From Lojkania enalia (lineage: Eukaryota > Ascomycota > Dothideomycetes > Pleosporales): a DNA stretch of 64,000 nucleotides. The translations under genes were made by a program, and so were the position numbers. Location: contig ML986673.1 in assembly GCA_010094045.1 (NCBI GenBank), forward strand, positions 91,916-155,915. Reading direction: 5' to 3'. Positions 44,217 to 55,863 of this stretch are shown here, in pieces. The notes beneath the pieces were generated by a model that was not told where the DNA came from, did not search any database, and saw only the letters and a program-made list of their open reading frames with translations. Positions within the stretch are counted from its first letter, which is position 1. Each line of letters starts with the position of its first letter.

Positions 44217-44921
44217 ATTAAGTAACTTGTGAGTGGCGTTATGTTTATTCTATTTGTTTGGTGGCTGGTGTATTTTTCGTGGCTTTTATGCCTTTGTACT
44301 ATAGAGTTTAAAAGGCGTATGGATTGTGGCCTCCGGGGAAATGCTTGAGAGTTTGGGATTGGGGTAAAGTCTTTTATATAATACCATTCGTTCGGACCGT
44401 AGGGATATTACATGGTGGTCGAATTTCAACACCTTCTTTTAACGGAGCGAACTCTCTCATTGGATGATCTTGTGTATGGAGAAAGCTTCAGCAGCAGCAT
44501 AAAGCATTTAGTCAATTATCTATCATTTAAGTCATTCGTAATTGAGTTTTGCAATTATCGGACACTTCTAAGGTTGCTTCCATACCTCAATAAGAAAGGG
44601 AAGACCATCTATGACTTCGATAAGTAGCAAGACATAAAAGATAGGACATTTTAGCAGTAGCCTCTAGTGAATTACTGCCATTGTATTCTGTGCCTTGGTT
44701 CAGTTACTGGTATCCCTAAACATAACATAGCTAGCAAACGCAGTTGGAATTGTAAAGTGCACGGACCCCGCTAACTATTCAGACAGCGATCAAGAGCCCT
44801 CCTTGAGCAATTAGAAGTGTATGGCGGTATTACAGCGTAAATAAAGAGTCCGTATAGCGTTTTTTGTTTCAGGAGATATAAACTACGAAGCATCTGGATT
44901 CCATTGCTGTTTGGGATTGTA
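44217..44921. other. Intergenic, no gene seen
   Basis: 3' flanks of two convergent genes. A 71-codon plus frame at 44412-44627 lacks support. Confidence 0.4.
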
Positions 44922-45621
44922 TTATATTTCTAGCCTGCTAAGAAATCGAGAACGAAAGACCCTGTTCAACGATCTTATTGACTCGGGTCCCATATAGGAA
45001 TGGACATGGAGACGTAATTCAGCTGGGAGGTCAGAGAAACGGAACGGTCTCACTGTCCCAGAATGAGTGTGCCTGTCTAAGAGCTCGTTTGAATTACGTA
45101 CCTTTTACGTACGCATCTTCGAAGAAGGTGAATAATCCGGTGCCAAGCATCTCATCAATTTCTGGAAGAACTCGAATGGCCTCAGAGCACGTGCAGTCGG
45201 GCCCCTTAGTGAAATCGGTGAACAGGGCCTCGTTGATGTAAACACGTCCAGCGAGAACAGCAAGGTACGCGCGCAGAAAAGCTTGCGGAAAAGTATCGGG
45301 ACGTTTGATTAGCTGTGCAATCAAATAATCTCGCAGGACCAGATGTCTAGGGCCTCCAGGTACAACCTTTCCTTCATGATTGGTTGTGCTATCTGGTGGG
45401 AGAATTGCACCGATGGGGTTCTGGATTGAATTGACGGTTTGGATGACTAAATTGAAATCTAATGATGCACGGCGCATTACCGGTGTAAATCTGAGAATGT
45501 AGTCCAGAGCCTCCAGTGTGAGGAGTAAGCGGGCTGAAGCATGCTCGGATATGGTGTAAGTGTATCTCCTTCGAGCGTAGTCGCGAGGGATTGATGACGA
45601 GCGATGCGGTGCAGACTCCAT
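44922..45621 (-). CDS. Protein of unknown function, 206 aa
   Basis: Exon 1 is 45621-45102 and exon 2 is 45022-44922. The 79-bp intron has a GTACGT donor, a CTGAC branch and a CCCAG acceptor. Splicing turns an early end after AYVKGT into AYVKAELRLHVHSYMGPESI, then RSLNRVFRSRFLSRLEI, which fits a helical protein. An upstream ATG at 45684 would add 21 residues with a hydrophobic start, so the N-terminus is uncertain. The body holds helices such as ARLLLTLEALDYILRFTPVM and TFPQAFLRAYLAVLAGRVYI. No family is recognised. Its 5' end faces the DDHD phospholipase gene. Confidence 0.62.
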
Positions 45622-46193
45622 TGAAAATAGTTTTATCGGCCGGCACAAACGAATGGAAGGAAAGCTGGAGAATAATATGTGCAACGGCGCAAGAGTCGAA
45701 GGGAGTGCCTTTCGACAGGTGTATGCACAGGTAATTACAGAGTTATATGTACCTAACAGGCCAGTGTTTGATCGCCTCGTACACGGATTGGGTACGAGGA
45801 AGTTGCCCCGCTGTCACCAGCCATAGCCTGTGGCGGGTGTGTGGCGCAACGCTCAGTGACGTTAGCCAAATCTATGGGCGCGACACATGCCAGAGCTCGA
45901 CTTGTGACTTGTCCTCGCGCTCCTCGGCCATCCTACGCCACGCCCGTCGAAAAATCCTGCATCCTCTTGCCTGTGTTTGGTGTTGACGTCCTCCTAGTGT
46001 CTCTCTGCCAGCTTGCAGCACTCAATTCACCACATTGGCCCGCCACGTGCCGCGAATTCCCCTCCTCCGCGAACAGGTGCGGCTCTCAAAGCTCGCGCCA
46101 AAGTCAAGACCCACAACACACGCATCGAAGCACGAATCCTCACATTGGCCGTTCAAGAGCAGTGCTGGCAGCAAACCCTTGCTGCGCAGCAAA
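45622..46193. promoter_or_regulatory. Divergent promoter region of the 206-aa protein and the DDHD phospholipase
   Basis: 572 bp lie between the two start codons. Plus frames run through it upstream of the phospholipase ATG (from 46035 in the same frame). I treat these as leader because the conserved start (MSLPDTKPGF) follows and the extra residues are basic and unstructured. No clear TATA box. Confidence 0.45.
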
Positions 46194-49100
46194 ATGTCTC
46201 TCCCTGATACGAAGCCGGGCTTTCTGTCGGCTGGCATCAACGCCCTGTCGCCATGGGGATCTCGAAGTACAACGCCGAAGCCTCCAAATACGCCGCAAAG
46301 TAAGGATGACGAGAAGAAGCGGTCAACATCTGGTATGGGGACACAGCGTGGAGGGGATCATATTGTGAGCCATCGGCATTGGGTGAGCCTGAAGAAATAT
46401 CCTAAGGACTGTCCGCCGCTCGTTGTCCGGTGGTTTCATGCCGTCGATGTGAGAAAACCGAGCTATTCCCCGTGTGCTAAAAGCCCTAAAGTGAAGAGTA
46501 CTAACAACAGGCTGCAAAAGATCCCAAAACGCAAGCCGTTCGGTGCAACGACCGCTCCGGCACCCGATAAACCCGCCCCTCGCCCGAAGAAATGGATACC
46601 CTTCTCGGCAGACGATTCTCGCGCCCTCGAGACTTCGTTCCAGAAGCTGGCCGATGATGCTGAGGGTTTGGAACAGAAGAAGGAAATGCTTAGCCCATTG
46701 TCTCCGGCGCAGGCTCAACACGCACCAACTCAGGAAACAAGCAGCAAGGTCCCTGTTAACGAAGACTACCTCTTCGACGTCGAGATTGAAACACGCGAAC
46801 TTTCGCCGGCATATTGGTTGGGCCCTGTGTATGAAGTGAAAAGAGGCACATGGTTTACACCGGATGGGGATCCTTGCGACGAGAATTTGGCTGCACAGCT
46901 CGAGGAAGGTTTCTTGAAGGCTAAGCCCTGGAGGTTGGCAAAATCATCTGAGAAACGATCTGCTTCACAGCCGCGCACGCGCACGCGTCCCGTCTCATTG
47001 AATGCAAGAATGACTGAGGATTATCGCAAGCTTTTAAACGAGAGGAACTCAACGTCCAATCCCGTCACCCCGAAATCATCTTTTGAGGATTTGCGAGGCG
47101 AAGCCATCAAGGGCGCTAACGAGGGACAGTCGGTCGAGCAACCTACCAACTCTTCACCAGATGAAGCTCCCAGGACTCATCGCCTTTTTGGTGCCTACAT
47201 GAACTCTGTCGTGACGTATCAGGATGATACAGTTGCTTGGATGCTTACGGACGATTTCCTCTCGCGAATGGGAAGCACTTTGTATCAAAGATTTGCTGGA
47301 GGCGCTCACTTTGCTGGAACAAAGTACATTCGCGGCTTCGTCGACCCTACCAAGAAGAAGGATGGAAAGCCGACGAAAGATAATAGCAAGAAGAGCGAGC
47401 CCGATCGACCTATGACTCCTTCATTGGCATATGGCGAAAGCCATCCTACCACTGATGATTCTGAGACGGCTTCAGAAACCGATGATGGCGGCGATCAGTC
47501 CCCGTCTGCGGAACGTAGGAGAGATCTCGAGCGGCAAATGTCAAGTTTAATGTCTTCTTCCAGATCCGAGAACCCAGAAGAGCAAGAAGAGCAGATACGG
47601 AAGCGAGATGAAAAAGAAATGCGTGAGGATTATAAAGACCAGAACAAGGGCGAGCAGGGCCGGGAGATAGAGCACCTTTTGCTGGTCACACACGGCATCG
47701 GACAACGACTTGGCCAGCGCATGGAAAGCGTTAACTTTATCCACGACGTTAACACCATGCGCAAGTCCCTCAAGGCCGTCTATGCGAGCTCTACTGATTT
47801 ACAGGCACTTAACTCTGACGTTGATAAAGAGACGAAGAATAGCCGAGTTCAAGTCTTGCCCATTTGCTGGCGTCATCTACTTGATTTCCCAAAACAGTCT
47901 CTAAAACACAATCGTCAAGAGCATGACCTCGGTGACATTGACTTTGATGATAGCGAGTACCCAAGCCTAGAGGACATCACTGTCGAAGGCGTGCCCGCTG
48001 TTCGTAATCTCCTGACTGATCTCGCGTTGGATATATTGTTATACCAAAGCCCAGCATACAAAGGCCATATCTCACGTATTGTCGTACAGGAATGTAATCG
48101 GATCTATCGTCAATTCAAAGAGCGCAATCCATTGTTCAATGGCAAAGTTAGTCTCGTCGGCCATTCACTTGGCTCGGCAATCATGTTCGACATCCTCTGC
48201 CAGCAGAAGCTAAACAAACCGGGATCGCATTCCAGCAGGATCCGCCGTGCTACTGAAGATGCGCTCAAGCTTGACTTCGAGGTAGAGGACTTCTATGCCT
48301 TGGGGTCGCCCATTGGCCTATTCCAGATGCTGAAGGGTCGCACTATCGCGGCCCGCCCGTCTAGCTCATATGTACCGGCGGAAACTCCTGCAAGTCCGCT
48401 CGATGACCCGTTCTCGACAGGCGTAGAAGGCAAAGCAGACCAGGCCCTGGGTATTACGACGTCATCGCCTCTATGTAGGCAGCTCTTCAACATATTCCAT
48501 CCAACCGATCCCATCAGCTATCGCCTAGAGCCTCTCATATCCCCGGCCATGTCTGGTCTGAAAGCACAGCCCCTCCCCTACACAAAAAGAGGCATCTTCG
48601 GCGCTCCGGCCGCCCAGAGTTTGACGGGGATCGGCGCAAGAGTCGGTCAAGGCGTCACGGATTTCTGGTCTTCTGTGAGTTCTGGCATTGCTAGTGGTCT
48701 CTTGAATCGCAGCTTGGGTATCACTGGATCGGACGCTGTCAAGATGAGCTCCGACCTTCATGGGCCAAGATCGTCGCGGCCGCTCTCTGTCAGTGCAGGC
48801 ACAAATGTATCTGCTGGCGCGATGCCGGGCGTCGAGGAACCCATCTCAGCGCTCATCAACGAGGAGCGAAAAAAGGAGATGAAGAGACGATTGGGGGAAG
48901 AAGCAATTGGACCAGGCGAGGACGGAGAACATCCGCCCACTCTGATCGATAATGAGATTGAGACGCTGTATGCCGGATTTCAGAAGCGGAGGAAGAGCAG
49001 GGAGAGCGATGATGGCCGGGCAGATATCGAGAAGGATCTTGAGTGGCAGGAGCTGGAGGAGCGGAGCCGGAAAATTAGGAAGGAGGAAGGTAAGGTGCGC

Positions 49101-49351
49101 GCGCTGAACGCAAACGGGAGGGTCGACTACAGCATTCAGGAAGGGGTGAGTGTCGTTCACATTCCCGCCTTCTTTGTTTCGGACATACTGACCCGGGCAA
49201 GGCGTTCGATATATCGCTCCTCGCTAGTATCGCGAGCCATCTGTCGTACTGGGCCGACGAGGATGTTTCTCATTTTATGATTTCTCAGCTTTTGGCAAGG
49301 CATCGGGTGTTTAGGGGAACAGAGACGGTAGACGGCATTGAGAAACGATAG
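46194..49351 (+). CDS. DDHD-domain phospholipase (PA-preferring phospholipase A1 family), 1009 aa
   Basis: Exons 46194-46448, 46521-49145 and 49202-49351. Intron 1 (72 bp) has no stop and is a multiple of three, so it can be misread as coding. Removing it joins WFHAVD to IPKRKPFG, the family's normal sequence, with a CTAAC branch 15 nt before the acceptor. Intron 2 (56 bp) leads to the conserved C-terminus SHLSYWADEDVSHFMISQLL. Motifs: THGIGQR near residue 475; the lipase nucleophile elbow GHSLGS (about 632-637); the DDHD domain with DFYALGSPIGLFQM and FHPTDPISYRLEPL, carrying the Asp/His residues that name it. It hydrolyses phosphatidic acid and related lipids at intracellular or mitochondrial membranes (yeast relative YOR022C/Ddl1). 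No signal peptide. Confidence 0.93.
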
Positions 49352-51728
49352 ATTACACACTCAGCATAGCATACCCAGTCCTCGGCGTTTTCTGCATTGT
49401 GGGGTATGGGCGGCCGGGCCAGGTAATGGACTCTTTGGATGCAGACGTCGGCTGTTTGCAAGGGACACCGGCATTGGACGGAAGAGGTGGTCGTGGCTTT
49501 ACTGGGAATACCTATCGTGTCCCCCTCGACATGACACGTTCTGAAGGGTGGAGAATGGTGATGTTCTCGAGCGTTGTGATGTCATTGAAGCTTACATTTC
49601 TTTCGCTCCTTTCGTTGAATCTTGTCTCGTCAGACTACTACTACATCATCATCCAAGCCTCCACTAAGCCGGCGGCCGTACCTGAATGACTGCAGCCAAA
49701 GCTCGGGTGGAAAAATGGAAGTTTCCATGGGCCGCGTCCTCCAACGCCGTTGGCCCCAGCCTACATCCTCCTTGACTGCACCCGCTCTGACAGCTCCAGC
49801 GTAGACATCGTCATCCATGCCGTTTCCAAGCTGTCAAGCCACCGCGTACCTGAGTGACAACAGCCAAGCTCGGTTAGAAGATTCCGGCGTCTCCGCCCCA
49901 ATCTCCAAACTTAGAAAACGCATATTCAGGAAATTATACAGCATTGGGCCAATGGAATGGAGCATTTAATATACGGATGCCTCCTTTTTACAAGCGCACG
50001 GCGTCGATGATGTAAGTCCACGAAACTTGGTTGTTGGGACACAAGGCTGCAGAGAGTGTGTGACGTCGATCATGCCTAAGCGAAGGGGGCAGGACGCGAC
50101 CCCAGACATGACCAAACGTTCGCGCCTCATGGGTGCGACAACATCACACAACAGCCACCACAATGGATATTTCCGCCACACTTTGATCCCAATTGTAGCG
50201 TTGCACATGCAGCCTCCCCAGAGCAACAAAGATGTGGACGGCGCCAGCGATGGATCGGAAACAGCGGCCTAGGGGAGCGGAGAGTGACGAGATGCACTCT
50301 GGGAAGACCCGTTTCTTGGACCTATAGGGCTGAATCCCTGTGCTATACTGAGGTTCCTTCAAGCTCCTGGCGAGCCATTCTTGGCTGGCGCACTCCCTAG
50401 TTCCCTCACCTTATTCGTTCAGCCGCTGGATAGCTTCGAGTTTGGCTGTGGCCGTTGCGATCGGCCTTCTCCCGTCACACTGCGCCCTTGCCGGCCGCCA
50501 TCTCCACATTTCAACCACGACCCATGGTGGGCGCGAATGATAATGAACGACACCGCCGCACCCCCCGGCGTGGCGAAGGTCAGCTCCTCTCGGCGATCCA
50601 TTATTCAATTGAGGAGACACAGAGCGAACTATCGATTCGCCCGCCTGTGAACCCGCACATGTCGGTACGAGGCTCCCGATGCAGGGCAGGACCCAGAAAG
50701 CTAACCTTGCCACACATCCGTACCTACATTTGATTCGCGCCGGGAGGCTCTGCAATTGATGTGTATTTGACAGGGCTTCCATGACCCATTGCCCAGGTCC
50801 CACATCCCCGCCCGTTTCCAAGCGAGCGTGTTCGGAGATGAGCTGTTATGCAAGGTTTGGCGCGCTCTGGGGCTCCAGGCGCGACGTCATATACTCAATT
50901 TCATCCATTGTCGTTAATGTTTCTTGCTGTTGAAGGGCCATTGCAGGTACGGACTCCGGCTGTTACTGTCCCAATGGTTCGAACACACATCACTGGTTGA
51001 CTGCGCCACTGTGACCGCTGCCTCCGATAGTGGCACAAACCTTCTCCTCGACTTGCTTGTGTCCTCAGCGGATCCTTTCCCTGTCGAGCTATTCCACCGA
51101 TGGGATCTACAAAACTACATCTCTTGCTGGCCCTCAGGCAACTTCTACCGTGCACGTTTTTAACGATTGTCACCCCTAACGGCGTCTCCACTTGTGTTCC
51201 TGCTCTTCATGACGATCAGAGCGCAGTGAAGCTGAAATATGGGGATCGCCGCCAATCAGTCTAGGTACAAGGTATCGCAAAGCCTTGGAGTCGCCTCCTT
51301 GAATGCTACGCTACGCATGCCTCCGCTTCTTCGGTCTGTTCTGTATGTAGACAATGCAATAGTTGGAGCCGTTTCTATTACGATATTGTAGGCATGCTCT
51401 CTAGGAGTATGATTCCATACTATCCGCTAATAGCTCAATAACAAGGGCCGCATAACATCCCTTCGTTGGGAGATGTCAAGTAAATGTCATGACCCACAAC
51501 AGATCATAGCCCTGCCCCTGTATGGAAGCCGGGCCCCCATGCTCATACTTGTGACATTGGAGAGGCCTCGAGCAAGTTGGACAGCATGACGATCTTTGAC
51601 GAGAGGAGAATTGCGATGACGACGCGGATCTTCTCCAACAAGGAGAGTGGGAAATCCGCCATGGTCAGTTCCCTCTCCGAGATCCAAGTATTAGCAGCAC
51701 GAAGAAGCTTGGCTGGAGCACACAGAAG
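49352..51728. other. Long intergenic region, no recognised gene
   Basis: About 2.4 kb. Many GC-rich short frames overlap on both strands (for example 50411-50821 minus, 50381-50650 plus) without motifs. A diverged duplication (GTACCTGA-TGAC..CAGCCAA) lies at 49620-49720 and 49810-49900. Confidence 0.4.
49626..49900. repeat. Diverged direct duplication spaced about 165 bp
   Basis: TCATCCAAGCC...GGCCGTACCTGAATGACTGCAG near 49646-49695 and TCATCCATGCC...GCGTACCTGAGTGACAACAG near 49811-49863 share order and spacing of several words, including CAGCCAA.GCTCGG. No coding meaning is seen. Confidence 0.4.
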
Positions 51729-51734
51729 TATAAA
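51729..51734 (+). promoter_or_regulatory. TATA box (TATAAA) of the hydrophobin gene
   Basis: TATAAA lies about 140 bp before the ATG at 51872. A leader with CAAATCCAAAC and CAAATATATCAAA words follows. The spacing fits a highly expressed fungal gene. Confidence 0.55.
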
Positions 51735-51871
51735 GAGACCTTGGATTCCTCAGACCAAGTCCATCAAGAGCTTAACAGTCGTCTAACATACCACACAAAT
51801 CCAAACTACCTTCCCGACCTTGTATTCGCTACAATTTTGCGCTCTACTTCCATAATTTCAAATATATCAAA

Positions 51872-52329
51872 ATGCGTTTCCAGACCATCCTCGCCCTCGC
51901 CGCCACCGCCCTCGCCGCTCCCCTCGTAGAAGAGCGCCAAGTACCCCTCTGCTCCGGCGCCGGCACGCCGCTCTGCTGCGCGACCGACGTCCTAGACCTC
52001 GCGGACCTTGACTGCCATACCCGTACGTAGCTCTTCAACTCTGCATCCCAATTCTATCAACCACCTTTCCTCACCATGTCACCACCCCCGCCTCCCTACA
52101 CCTCCTACACCTCACCTAAAGGCTAGGAGCGAAGATTCGGGGTGTTCTTTTTTTCAGGTTTGAAAAATGGAAGGATAAGGACTAACGATCCATAGCACCC
52201 ACCGGCCCCACCAGCATCAATAACTTCATTGATATTTGCTCTGCCGAGGGCCAGCAGGCTAAGTGCTGTGTCATTCCTATTTTGGGCCAGGCGCTATTCT
52301 GCGCGGATGTGAATCCCACGGCGGAGTAG
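51872..52329 (+). CDS. Class II hydrophobin, 94 aa
   Basis: Exons 51872-52022 and 52196-52329. The intron is 173 bp (GTACGT donor, CTAAC branch, TAG acceptor). The signal peptide covers residues 1-16 (MRFQTILALAATALAA), and a short propeptide ends EER. The mature protein has the eight-cysteine pattern C-x7-CC-x11-C-x16-C-x8-CC-x10-C, with the usual class II spacing and phrases LCCATDVLDLADLDC and CCVIPILGQALFC. Class II hydrophobins are secreted, assemble at air/water interfaces and coat hyphae and spores. The first loop (x7) is slightly shorter than the common x9. Placement between two poor-gene stretches gives no functional partner. Confidence 0.95.
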
Positions 52330-54000
52330 ATGCGTATGCGAGATCATGAACGACGTTGAAGATGAAGGATGATGCATAATGCATCTTGTACATTCATGAA
52401 GGAAAAGAAGGATTGGATTGGATTGGGACACTTGTATACATAGGCGTTCGCGCCAAGCACGAATAATTGTTGGTTCGTGATGGATTAGTATCTTTTGTTG
52501 AGAGTATCATAATGCAGTGCATTTATAAGATCAAGCTATATTGTGTGCATGATGCGATGTGAGAAGTACGCGTAGGTAGCCTGATCCTGATATTTCTAGA
52601 TAACCCATCTACTTGGGATAGGGTCTGAAGTACGGTAAGATACCGTGCACTCTTGCGTTGTCTCGCGATGCAAAGTTTGAGATGGCGAAGACATGTAGTC
52701 CCAAATGTGTCATTTTGTCACACCAGCCTTCCAACGTGTTCTATGTCATTCAAGTCTCATCTTGTGAGCCCAGCGGAAATGTGCGACCCGGAGGTTCAAG
52801 TGCAGAAAGTCCCCACTACGCGGTCTTCCCAATGGGAGGTCGCTCTGAAGCGGTGCATCCCGCTTGCTGGTTCTTACTGCTACTGCATCTACAGGCGGTA
52901 AACCGATACGGTGGATGCGTGGCACTAGCTTTCATTGCGGATGTGACTTCGAGATGGGGGATAGCAATGCACCACAACAAGACAGTGGGTGTAATAGAAG
53001 CCTGGATTACAGTCTTAAGTCTATGTATTCCAATTGTACTCTGCCTTGACGACTGTTGCTCAACCGTGGAACTTGGGCCGCTTCGATACACCACTTCCTC
53101 GTTCTCCGCCTGTACACAGCTGCACCAGCACCCACAAAGGACTCGAAGATACTAGTGCCACTATCACAACTTCAAATACCAAAACCAAAAAAAAGAATTT
53201 TAAAAAAATTTTTTTTTTTTTTTTAAAAATTCCCCCTATATATCTTGACAGCATTGCTTCCACAAGCTGAACCAGCCAGTGCCATGTACCTTTACATTCA
53301 CCGCAAGACCGCGATACATTCCCGCCCCTACAACTACACAGAGTCCAAAATTCGAAGTAGAAGCATGATATAGAGTACCCTGAGGGCCTAAATCGCGCAA
53401 TTTGCGCCACAAACTCGCTCATTGAGCAAGTTCCGCAGCCTCACTATTGCCCTCTTAATACAAACGAACGAAGCTCGATGGAAAGCCGCTAAAGGGTACG
53501 TGTACTCTCACCCTCTACGACATTTTCCTCTTTTCATAGCTTTAACGAGAGAACTGTCCTTGGTTTTTTACTGGTAAGCAGGTTTCCCTACTAACAAGCC
53601 GGTTCTATGCTGCTCATGGAGTTCCCGAACGGAACACACCGAAACATGACCTCACGTACTACCAACATAAGCAACCCTTCACCTTTCATGACTTACAGAA
53701 TCTTCTACCAAAACATCAACCTCATGTACCTCATGCGCTCGACCAGCATGAGCAACATCACCTTCATGGTCACGCTTCGAAGACTTTTCAGCCCACTCAT
53801 ACAATCCACCAAAACACGACCTCATGTGCTTTATGTTCAGAGCCAACATGGATCGGCTACCTTCACTTATGACTAGCACATGTCTTGTCTCTGAACTTGA
53901 CATTGTTACAAGCTAAGCCTCGTGCCTTCATAGCGGCTTCACCTGTCTCGTCAGATAGTACGCTTCATCCAGTACCAAATCTAGTGATGAGTGTTGTGTT
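52330..54000. other. Intergenic; A/T hairpin and short frames, no supported gene
   Basis: A 165-codon plus frame (52658-53155) and a 92-codon minus frame oppose each other and have no motif. An A/T-run palindrome lies near 53195-53235. The frame at 53607-53876 is low-complexity (repeated Met/Thr/Ser from ATGACC/CATGAG words). Confidence 0.4.
53195..53235. repeat. A/T-run palindrome
   Basis: GAATTTTAAAAAAA is followed by a T run and TTTAAAAATTC, giving an inverted AT stem. Compare the similar structure at 23665-23698. It may mark a small non-autonomous insertion or a slippage-prone site. Confidence 0.5.
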
Positions 54001-54227
54001 GTCATTAGTCATTGGTTAATAGTCTGGTTTCCGGATTCTGTGTTCTTAATCTAAGAGAGAATGGCCTTTGATATTGATCGTCAGATATCTTGTCATTGGT
54101 CATTAGTTGCCGGTCTGGCTTCGGAGTTCTAGTCGTGAGAGAAGTTGGTCTTTGGTATTGAATGTTATTTTATCATTGGTTATTGGTCATTGGCCATTAG
54201 TCCGGGTTCTAGATTTGAGAGAAGCTA
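54001..54227. repeat. Three diverged tandem repeats of about 80-90 bp
   Basis: Units begin GTCATTAGTCATTGG (54001), GTCATTGGTCATTAG (54092) and TCATTGGTTATTGG (54172). Each continues with a GTCTGGTTTCCGGATTCT-like block and AGAGAGAA. The third is shorter. Non-coding. Confidence 0.6.
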
Positions 54228-54317
54228 GCCCGCACCGCAGCCAATCATGTCTGCCCATCAACCTGTGTCGCTCCTCCCCCAAGCATCCTAAGCTTCACCT
54301 TTTCTTCAGAGGGCCTA

Positions 54318-54611
54318 GAAGTTCATCCGGGTTGGCCTAAATTAGATTTAGACTTGGGGAACCCCATTGACGAGGATATTGTAATAGCCAGCTTATTACA
54401 AACGTATCTAGTAGCTCTTAGAACCTAAAGGATCCAGAAGGCACAACTAGCCATGTATCATCACCATGCGGAAGCATACTAGAATCAACTTCTGGCCCAG
54501 GCCCTGCAGCACCATACACCCTACACTTCAATCATTGGAAGAACGAATCATAAAAAGCGGACCCATATAACAGTAGCATCGCTCGTGCGAAGAAAGATAT
54601 CGAGGCGATGA
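54318..54611 (+). pseudogene. Coding-like relic with two stops at probable Gln codons
   Basis: One plus frame reads LDLGNPIDEDIVIASLLQTY, then LVALRT-TAA-RIQKAQLAMYHHHAEAY-TAG-NQLLAQALQHHTPY. Placing Gln at both stops gives a regular helix, and both can be explained by C-to-T in CAA/CAG, the RIP/deamination type. A coding-like stretch in other frames continues to about 54950 (RNYIALDAYSVPYPKPVVEA, then LETEALER). The family is unknown; it may derive from a transposon or an old gene. Confidence 0.45.
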
Positions 54612-55863
54612 AAAATAGGGGGTATAGCTCCGCCCTCGGAGCTCTTCGAAGGGCTTGATTCAGATGCCTCTAGAGCGGAAATAACTGACAGAGTTCACGT
54701 CGTTCGAATTCGTCTGACCAGTCACTGCACAAAACGTCCCTTGCACCGCGCAAGGAAACCCGACAAGCGCCTCTACTCCTTCCCCCTCGTTCCGGAATTA
54801 CATAGCCCTTGATGCATATTCCGTACCATATCCCAAACCGGTGGTTGAGGCACTGGAGACCGAAGCCTTGGAGCGGTAGACGTTCAAGTTAAAAGAGTAA
54901 TCTAAAAGCCCAATGCCTCTCGCAATGGCGCCGGGACCCTTTCAACGAGCGACTAGAAAAGATGCTTGCGTTTCCTAGGAGGTTATACAGTACGGATCTA
55001 CTGCCACATCTATCGCTGCCAAGAACTCCATACGCTCTCTACGAAGCGACTTCTTCACCCCCAACGCTCATCCTAATGCCCTTCCCGCCGAACCCAAGGC
55101 CAGGCTCTGAGGCCACGCATCTTCAACCCCAGTTTCCAGATTAGCCGACCGGCCCCTTTCATCCGTCCTTTGCGCAACCCTCCTACACGCACAATGTTTA
55201 TGGTGCTCTCGAGTCTTCCCCTAGGAACGCGGGCGCTTAGCATACAACGTCCAGACAAGTGATAGGAAGGAGAGTGAGAAGAAACGGACAAACTATGAGG
55301 AGCTACGGGGGGGGGAAACGGCTTGGTAGGTTCGACTTGGTATTTTACGCATTCTCGTTCTCATTTGGTGGTCATGTAGAAGGTAGGAATCCTGCTGATA
55401 ACGGCAGGAAAGGCGGAAGACAAAGCGGAGAGTATGGAGGAAAAGATTAGAGTGAGTAGAAAGAGGGGGGAGACAAGTACAAAAGGTGAAGAAAGAAGGC
55501 GGGTTGGAGATAGGAGCGGGTAGAGGGTAGGTGGCGACTTGCAGGAATTTCTAGAGGTCTTATACAGAAAGTTGGATTTTGGGCGTCTGAAAGGATTGTG
55601 AGTAGAATGTTATTCGGTATGAATGGCGTATACCTAGAACCACCATGCCAACGGTACGTTCCAAACCTCCATCTCCCCACGACTCACCTCCGTTTCAAGC
55701 GCGTACTTGGAAAGAGTAATACCGCTAGAAATACAAATCAAGTTCCATGCCAGGGAACTAACGGTGTTTGAGATAATGATGCATATTCCATACATAAATC
55801 AATCATATCCGCCACTCCGCTTACAGTCTAAAAAGAGACTTACCACCCCCTCCACAACTCTAC
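54612..55863. other. Relic-like and non-coding DNA
   Basis: Scattered frames up to about 54950 look like the continuation of the decayed frame before it. The rest is purine/pyrimidine-biased (GGAAGG-rich, 55250-55520) with no supported gene. Confidence 0.4.

Noticed and set aside
50411..50821. 136-codon minus frame and several overlapping plus frames
   Set aside because: GC-rich region where many frames are open by chance; none has motifs.
53607..53876. 89-codon plus frame rich in Met, Thr and Ser
   Set aside because: Derived from repeated CATGA/ACCTCATG words; low complexity and no start or domain evidence.
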